From assembly GCF_029852145.1 (NCBI RefSeq), contig NC_079979.1, positions 9,526,642 through 9,590,641 on the forward strand: DNA of 64,000 nucleotides, written 5' to 3'. The notes beneath the pieces are model-generated. The model searched no databases, was not told where the DNA came from, and was given only the letters and a program-made list of their open reading frames with translations. Origin of the DNA: Microplitis mediator (lineage: Eukaryota; Arthropoda; Insecta; Hymenoptera; Braconidae). A program made the position numbers and the translations under genes. Below are positions 57,650 through 64,000 of the stretch, one piece after another. Each line of letters begins with the position of its first letter. The first letter of the stretch is position 1.

Positions 57650-58490
57650 TTCATCCACGGACAATATATCCCAAATAAAATATCCTCATACAAAACATCC
57701 CCGTTACACAATATCCCTGGGACTAAATATCCTTGTCGATAAATATTATTGCACTTTTTTTAAAAAGTTCCTTTATTTTTTATCATTTCTTAACTTATAC
57801 CAGTTATTTAAATTACAAAAACCTTCAAAAAAGTATTAGTCAACTTTACTTTGAAAAGATGATACTGTACTATTTCAAGTGCATGGGTTTCTATATTCGA
57901 TAATTACACACACATAACCTGTAAAAAAGAACACAAATCTCTGCATGAAACAGGGTATTTGATATATAAATTTCTGAAAAAAAAAACACTGTGAAGTTAG
58001 ATATTTTGGGATATAAAGAACTTAATTTATGCAATTCTGTGACTGTTTTACACGGAAAAAATAGGGACCACACCAGGATAAATCCTGTTGTTATAACAGG
58101 ATAAGCCCCGTCGCTAAAACAGGATTTTGTCCTGTTGCTTCCACAGGATGTGACCTGTTACTGTAACAGTATGTGTCCCGTTACTGTAGCATGAAAATCC
58201 TTTTGCTGTAACTCGATTTTATCCTGTTGCTCCCATACGATGTGTCTTTTGCTGTAACATGAAAATCATGTTGCTGCAACAGGATGTTGTTCTGCTACAG
58301 TGCCTGTTTTTTTCTATGTAGTTATTAATTTATAATGATGTCTTTTCTTCTATGATATTTTATTTTTTGTTCATATTCTTCTCAGGATGTTTTGTTTAAA
58401 GATATTTTGTCCTGAGGATATCTTGTCAAGGATATTTTGTCTCGAGGATATTGTGTTGAGGATATTTTGCCGAAGGATCGAAAGTCTTAG
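57650..58490. mobile_element. Foldback-like element with ATATCC arrays
   Basis: The left side has tandem CAAAATATCCTC-like units (57660-57740); the right side has the complement GAGGATATTTTG (58385-58480). The layout recalls the MITE at 5151, but the unit sequences differ. A separate repeat-rich insertion is nested at 58050-58320. Confidence 0.6.
58050..58320. mobile_element. Nested CAGGAT/CCTGTTGC array element
   Basis: It begins ACACGGAAAAAATAGGGACC and ends CCTGTTTTTTTCTATGTAG. Between them, AACAGGAT and CCTGTTGCT units alternate about ten times. Confidence 0.6.
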
Positions 58491-60060
58491 AACCCTGTTT
58501 TTCATAAGTAAATGAAAAAACGCGGTATTGTCTCGCGCCAAGTACACTTTGAAACATTATGATATGCGCAAGCTACGGAGTTTCTTTACTGTAGTCATAA
58601 GTGTGCTTTTTTTTGTGACTATTTTTTTTGTTGTCGCTCCCATCCCGAAATTTTGTTGAAAATACCCCCAAAAAAATTCCCTGAGAGTTTGAGCCCTTAA
58701 TATTAATATTAAGTACTCCACCACAGCGAGTCAAATTCCCCATTTAAAAGACACGGGAACTTTGATTTTTTTATTTTTTATTTTTATAACTCAGCGAAAT
58801 TTTATGGTATCATCTTGTCCAAAAACGGGATTTTCTCAGAATCAAATGCTCTACAAAAGTGACCATTCTCGCAAAGTCGTAATTCATACGGATAGGGTAG
58901 TACGGACCCTTAATAGTTCACATGCGGCTTACCCTGTGAATAGGATTGTCCCTTTTACCATTCGGGAGAATTGTTTTCTTTTTCGAGCCGGGGGAGCGTG
59001 TGACGGGTGAGCTGACGCCCATCCGTCTATTACTAATGAACAAATAATAGATAGATATATATTAGTTCAGAAAGCAATACATTTTATTGTAGTTTCATTA
59101 GGCGCTATACAGCTGCACATAAATATCGCATTACATTAGTTGTATTAAGTCTTAATTTTATAAAGACAATGCGATGAGCAGACGTTTCGCGTGGTCAGCA
59201 GTTTTGACTGTGGGGAGAAAAGAGTTCCATTGGAGACTGCGAAGGGATATTTTCTTATGCAGCACGAAAAGAGTTCTCATGGGAAACGGCGGAGTAATAT
59301 TTTGGAAGCAGAGGATGCAATTGCAGAAGAAGAGTTAGTTACCATAGTTAAGCTGATTCGAATAGTCGTCTGCTCGCGCATAAATATTATATCTCTCTTA
59401 TTTTACCGCTTTTATTACAGATCACTATAAGAATACGTTTAATGCCACTATTGTTGAATGAAAATATTGTATTAGTATCCGATTAATTTATGCTATTTTA
59501 GATTTGTAAAGGAGACTCTCAGGGCCTTTTCTGGGTACTCCCATATTTTGGGGACGCCCAATAAACAAATATCCATTAAATTCACATATAGTCATTCCTT
59601 CACTGAGCCACCCACACCCTTTATAACATCCTATTAAATTTCTAGAGAAGCTGAGCTAGGCACGGTAAGATCGGTTACGCAGTAAGAACATTAAGGTGTA
59701 AGCTCACACGTAACAAGAAGCATAGTTAATTAGATAATTGGGATGAAAATTTTTTGTTAACAGATTATTCTTTATTCATGTATTTCTATAGTTCTGAAAT
59801 TTTTTTGTTTTTGAATAATCATATTTAATCATTAAAAATTATTTATTCTAATAATGCTTCTGATTCCACCGACGTCCATGCAGGACCACGACCCATTTTT
59901 AGCAATATTGTCACCTCTGTATTGAAATTAGAAATAATTTCGGTACAGTTCGAGGAAAGGAAAAGGATTAATTTTAGGATTATTTCCATCTCTTTAAGGA
60001 GCTTTTTTCTAATTTTGGATATCTCAAATACTGTTGAAAATATTTGCTAAATACCAAACT
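58491..60060. other. Non-coding stretch
   Basis: Frames at 58762-59010 and 59191-59430 (+) are open for about 80 codons; the second has an acidic segment ILEAEDAIAEEELV. I recognise neither, and see no splice context that ties them to the MULE-like gene. Confidence 0.3.
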
Positions 60061-60065
60061 TTTCT

Positions 60066-60856
60066 TTTTTGACTTACCGCTAAGAAAATTGAAAATTTTC
60101 AAAAATTCGGGAAGTTATTGGTTTCGGTCCAATTTACGAAAATCGAATTTCTAAGAGATCTTGACGTTTTGAGCTTCTAGGAAGCTATTCTGACTAATTT
60201 CAAGATGATGTCCGAGTGTATGTATGTATGTATGTATGTATGTACGTACGTACGTACGTACGTAAATACCTGTATCTTTTGAACGGATGAACCGATTTTG
60301 ATCTTTAAGGTGTCATTCAACGCGGCTTGTCAATATCTTGAAGCTCTGAAAAATTGAGTTCGATCGGTAGCGCTCGTTCAGAGATATTCCAAAAATACAA
60401 TTTTTTCAAAAATGTTTTGCAGAATTTTCCAAAATCAACCGGGCTCTAAAACTTCATGAGCCGCGTCGAATGCTACCTTTACCATCAAAATCAGTTTGAT
60501 CGTTCAAGAGAAACCGTTGTCGAAAGAATTAAAAAAAAACATTTTTTTAGTTTTTATGAAATATCTCAAAAACGACACGATAAATCGAATTCGAAATTAG
60601 ATCAGCTTTGAAACTTGATGAAACGCGTCGATTGCCACCTCAACCATCAAAATCGGTCAATTCGTTCCCGAGCTATCGTGGGAAAAGGAAATGCTATAAA
60701 ACGGTTTTTTTTTAAAAACAATGGCATACAAAAGTATTTTTGAGCTCGAAGAGCTCGACAGTGTATTCACACTAATGTTTTCGAGGTCCTTGAGCACGAA
60801 AACAGCGGGAAGTTTTGGGGCTAACCCGCAGGGTCAAGCGATAAACCGATTTTTTT
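60066..60856. mobile_element. AACTTCCCGCT foldback family, inverted copy
   Basis: ACCGCTAAGAAAATTG and AATTCGGGAAGTTATTGGTT match the right end of 32206-33789 in reverse. The far end is GCGGGAAGTTTTGGGGC. It includes a (TGTA)n(CGTA)n microsatellite at 60216-60263. Confidence 0.7.
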
Positions 60857-60879
60857 TTATTTGATCGTTTATAAATTTT

Positions 60880-61620
60880 ACAATTTATGTTGGCCCCTAT
60901 TTCCAAATTGATCCATTAAACCGTTTTTCCAGACCAATCGATCAATTTCAAAGTTCAACATGGTAAAAACTTTTCTTTTCTTTTCTACCTCACAATCATT
61001 AAGTAATTACTGCGACATTGAAAGAAAAATCAGAAAAAATAAGTTTCTGTTATAATAATAATTGCATAACTAGCCCTCGCCGGTGGACCCTTAAAATAAA
61101 ACAAAACAAATTTAGCAAATTTTTGTCTCGAAACAGAGACAAATTTTTGTCCAGAAAACGTGGCTCAAAAAATTTTGTGTCAGAAGATCTTTAAACTTTA
61201 AATTTCGAGCTCCTAATTGTTTGATACTTTTTTTTTTGTTTTCTAATATTAGTATCTACACTTATCCAGAAAATTAAAGGAACAAAAAAATTTTAGAAAT
61301 TTTCTAGTATTTTTCGGAAGACTGTATTTTTGTGGAAAATGGTCGTATCAAAAATTAAAAAAAGGAATTTGAAGCTTGAAATCTTTAGATTACACAACTT
61401 TTAGCAAAAATTTGTTTTTGAGTCATGTTTATTGCGTAATCATAAAAAACAGCTCGAGACAAAAATTTACTAAATTTTTTGGTTTTTTTTTGCTGGGTCT
61501 CCGGGCCTGGGAAATTTTTTTTCAAGCAAACGAATGCCTAGCTTACTTAGAAAATTTATTCAGCTACAGTTTACTTTTTTTGTTGTATCTGTACGACGAT
61601 TTGTTGCTGAGAATGTAAGG
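60880..61620. mobile_element. Two mariner-like MITE fragments head to head
   Basis: 61259-61620 begins TA|CACTTATCC and follows the family in direct orientation. 60880-61258 is the family in reverse (CCATTAAACCGTTTTTCC, GGTGGACCCTTAAAA, TCTCGAAACAGAGAC). The pair is enclosed by two fragments of the AACTTCCCGCT foldback family. Confidence 0.65.
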
Positions 61621-61729
61621 AAAACTGGGGCACGACGGCACATCTAAGCCTCTAATTATTTGTTCAACCTTGAACAAATCCATCAAAATATTAGTCTAAT
61701 TAAAAAAATTTTTTTTTCAGTGTTTTTCA

Positions 61730-62010
61730 AATTTTTCAGAAATGGCTCGATCGATCAATTCTAAAATCTAATCAGCACTAGAATTCAAAAAACAGCGTCG
61801 ATTCCCGCCTCAAACATCTCAATCGGTCAATTTGTTCCTGAGATATCGTGGGAGAAAGAAATGCTAAAATCGGTTTTTTTCGAAAACAATGGCACACAAA
61901 AGTATTTTCGTGGTCGAAGAGCTCAAAAATGTATCCACAACAACGTTTTCGAGCTCGAGGAGCAGGAAATTTTGGGGCTGGCCCGCAGGGTCAACCGATA
62001 GACAGATTTT
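61730..62010. mobile_element. AACTTCCCGCT foldback family, fragment
   Basis: CTCAATCGGTCAATTTGTTC, GAGCTCGAGGAGC and GGGGCTGGCCCGCAGGGTC match the left part of 32206-33789 in reverse. Confidence 0.65.
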
Positions 62011-63028
62011 TTTAGTGTTAAATTTCCTACAAAAATATTGATCCCGCCTAGAAATCCGTTGATTGGTTTGTGAGCTAGAAAGTTTAAAAAAAAAATAAAA
62101 AGATATTTTCCCGTGATATTTAAATGGCAAATAGAAAAACAGATTGAGGCAAACCGTAATATCATTATAAAGAGCTCAAATTGGTACGAAATTTTTTATT
62201 TTCAGATATACTTTTAATTTTCGGATTTCTGAAACACTTTGATATTTATGTGTACAAATATTCTTAGTTCAATATATTACTTAACCCTATTTAAAAATTT
62301 ATTATACTTTTTCCAAACTTATATTCGGCCACTTGTGCTGAGGTAAAATAAGATTTTACTAAAATTTTATAAAATGTTATACAATAATTTCTTACGAGCA
62401 GTTTGAACTTATTTATATTTTTAACTTTGCAAATAGCTTAAATTACCCCCCCCCCCCTATCTTAAGCGTGTTCTACCGATACCCCTTACTCAATAATATT
62501 CATAAGCTTCATAAGCATATTTTATTGAATGGTCATCTTTTGAATAACACAAGTCATGTGAATATTATTATTAGCACCATCTAGCGAAACACTGGCTTGT
62601 GCAGTTGAATGATTCAAACGCTGTGAACTAAACGTTTTACTCACGAGGTTTTGTTCAGAGGTTTAATTCAAAGGTTGTTTTGAGTTATTCCTAACATAAG
62701 TATTTCGTTCAGTTCAAGTGATGATACGGTAGGGATAAAATTTACACCCTTACACTCACGCCTTTTCGTTAACCCGATTGAACACGAAGATTTTTACTCA
62801 CCGGCTTGAAACAACAGACTGAATTTTTTTAAGATCGGAACGAAAAGATAGTGTCCTTAGCCGAATACGTATAGTATCGTGATACGATCGGTCATCACAA
62901 ATGGTTTCCTTTAACTGTTTAAGTTTTGGTCATTAAACTAAATGCATTTTGTTCATGAATTTTACTTGATTGAATCACGGTGTTACGAGGTTGGTTCGTG
63001 CGCCTCCATCCATACTCGTCCGAGGTAC
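62011..63028. other. Non-coding stretch with C13 tract
   Basis: No gene. There is a run of about 13 C at 62445-62458, and near 62480-62700 some GTTCA/TGAAC-rich sequence. Confidence 0.4.
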
Positions 63029-63400
63029 TGTTACGTGGGACAGAGTGCGTCGGCATATCTATAAAAGAGCGCGCAATCAATCAGTTTAAGCTTTTCCAGT
63101 TCTGCAGTACTAGTTAATTCAGCTTTTCCATATCGGAGTTACTAGTGTAATTTAGCACTGAGTCTAAATTATCTCAGGTTGAACCAGTCACATTTAGTTG
63201 ATTGCGCGAAGCTCCCGTACATTTAGTTACAGCAATCGTAATTGGAATTACATTTAGTTATTTACGGTACAACCATGTATTAGTTGCATTTAGTTGACTA
63301 ATATACAAACGGACATTGTGTGTGAGTAAAGTGGCGTTAATATAAGTTTTTCTCTTAATAAATTCTTATTCCAACCAGCGATACCAGTACTTGAGTAAAT
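63029..63400 (+). promoter_or_regulatory. LTR-like promoter region
   Basis: TGTTACGTGGGAC (63029) resembles the LTR start at 37145. TATAAAAG at 63060-63067 is followed by TCAGTT at 63081-63086, an arthropod initiator motif, slightly closer than usual. CATTTAGTT repeats five times at 63190-63300, and AATAAA lies at 63356. No LTR end or second copy is in the window, so a host promoter is not excluded. Confidence 0.35.
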
Positions 63401-64000
63401 TTGTCTGCGATATCCTGCCCACCTTTATCGTTAAGGTATTATAAGCCGCATCCTGATCCAACAACCGGTCCAAGAGGGGTATCCTGGAGGATCAAGCCAC
63501 ATCCAAGGACATCAAGGACAACTACTACCGAACTCCAAATTAGGCTAAGTACTAGTATTAGTTTAGTTTGTAAGGCTAGTTCGGGTAATTCAGTACAGAC
63601 GAGTCTTGTGATTGAGCTAGCGGGGCACTTGACTTACGAAGGCTGTATACTAACATCAAAAATACAGTTTGAACGATTCCCAACGATTCAATGGCACCCA
63701 ACGGGTTTTAATTAGTTTAATTAATTAATTAAGCCAAAAATCTCATCGTTTTGATTGCATAAACTTATATTAGTCTCTTTGCAATCAAAAATATCAGACG
63801 TAAAACAAAAATTTCGATTAAGAGTCTGCGAAATAAAAACTTAGAACACCGGATAAAATTATCATATATCAAGTGGGTTCAATTATATAAAATTGTTCCA
63901 GAAAATTTTCAAAGCCTTGACTTTTACCGCATTTTATCAGGAAGAAAACGCGCAATTCTAGTTTTATTTTTTCGCTTCAAAAATATAGCAATTTATTGAT
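63401..64000. other. Downstream of the LTR-like region
   Basis: A 104-codon frame at 63401-63715 (+) shows no motif I know. If 63029 starts an LTR, this would be U5 and leader. The last 280 bases are AT-rich and non-coding. Confidence 0.25.

Noticed and set aside
60216..60263. TGTA/CGTA tandem as a telomeric or centromeric repeat
   Set aside because: Short microsatellite that recurs at the same place in another copy of the foldback family.
62445..62458. Poly-C tract as a functional site
   Set aside because: Isolated homopolymer, more likely slippage; no matching structure nearby.

Overview
This is an AT-rich eukaryotic window, most like the repeat-rich DNA of an insect; a parasitoid wasp or other hymenopteran is my best guess, from the repeat types only. 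I see no confident ordinary host gene. Nearly everything that can be named is a mobile element or its remains: foldback (giant hairpin) elements, terminal-inverted-repeat (TIR) elements with 2-3 bp target duplications, LTR retroelements, and two intron-containing MULE-type transposase genes. Few of these elements keep coding capacity, and insertions are nested up to three deep.

Layout. 1-1690: long-inverted-repeat DNA transposon with a transposase-like fragment. 1985-3797: a CACAGAAAA-family TIR element carrying a tRNA-like module and split by an LTR-like insertion. 4430-6690: 5' part of a gypsy-like retroelement (primer site, broken gag), itself split by a MITE. 6953-9150: two 524-bp tandem units, the second split by a solo LTR. 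9175-10165: mariner-like and foldback fragments. 10186-15290: a 5-kb nested palindrome with a tRNA-like module on its axis. 15290-21206: more TIR and foldback elements. 21308-23375 and 23925-27180: two nested composites. 27271-37746: LTR retroelement remnant (5' LTR end, unknown ORF, 3' LTR) filled with two opposed foldback elements. 37747-41300: non-coding DNA with mariner-like and CTTG-motif repeats. 42039-46892: FLYWCH/MULE transposase gene whose single intron hosts three further elements. 47984-53332: a complete, very young LTR element without coding capacity. 53428-54103: foldback. 54455-57409: second MULE-like gene, four recognisable exons. 57640-64000: further foldback and TIR debris and an LTR-like promoter.

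The strongest novel signal is in the non-coding LTR element. Its two LTRs differ only by one 6-bp indel, yet the interior has no gag or pol. It holds nine tandem copies (48755-49404) of a structured motif: a closing stem around two hairpins, with an invariant TTCGCA strand. All three helices show paired, compensatory base changes between copies, as expected for selected RNA or DNA structure. A second recurring theme is tRNA-like modules with A and B boxes inside at least four unrelated TIR or foldback families, once exactly on the axis of a giant hairpin.

All calls come from reading the sequence by eye. Family names rest on remembered motifs, and boundaries are approximate unless a TIR and target duplication are quoted.
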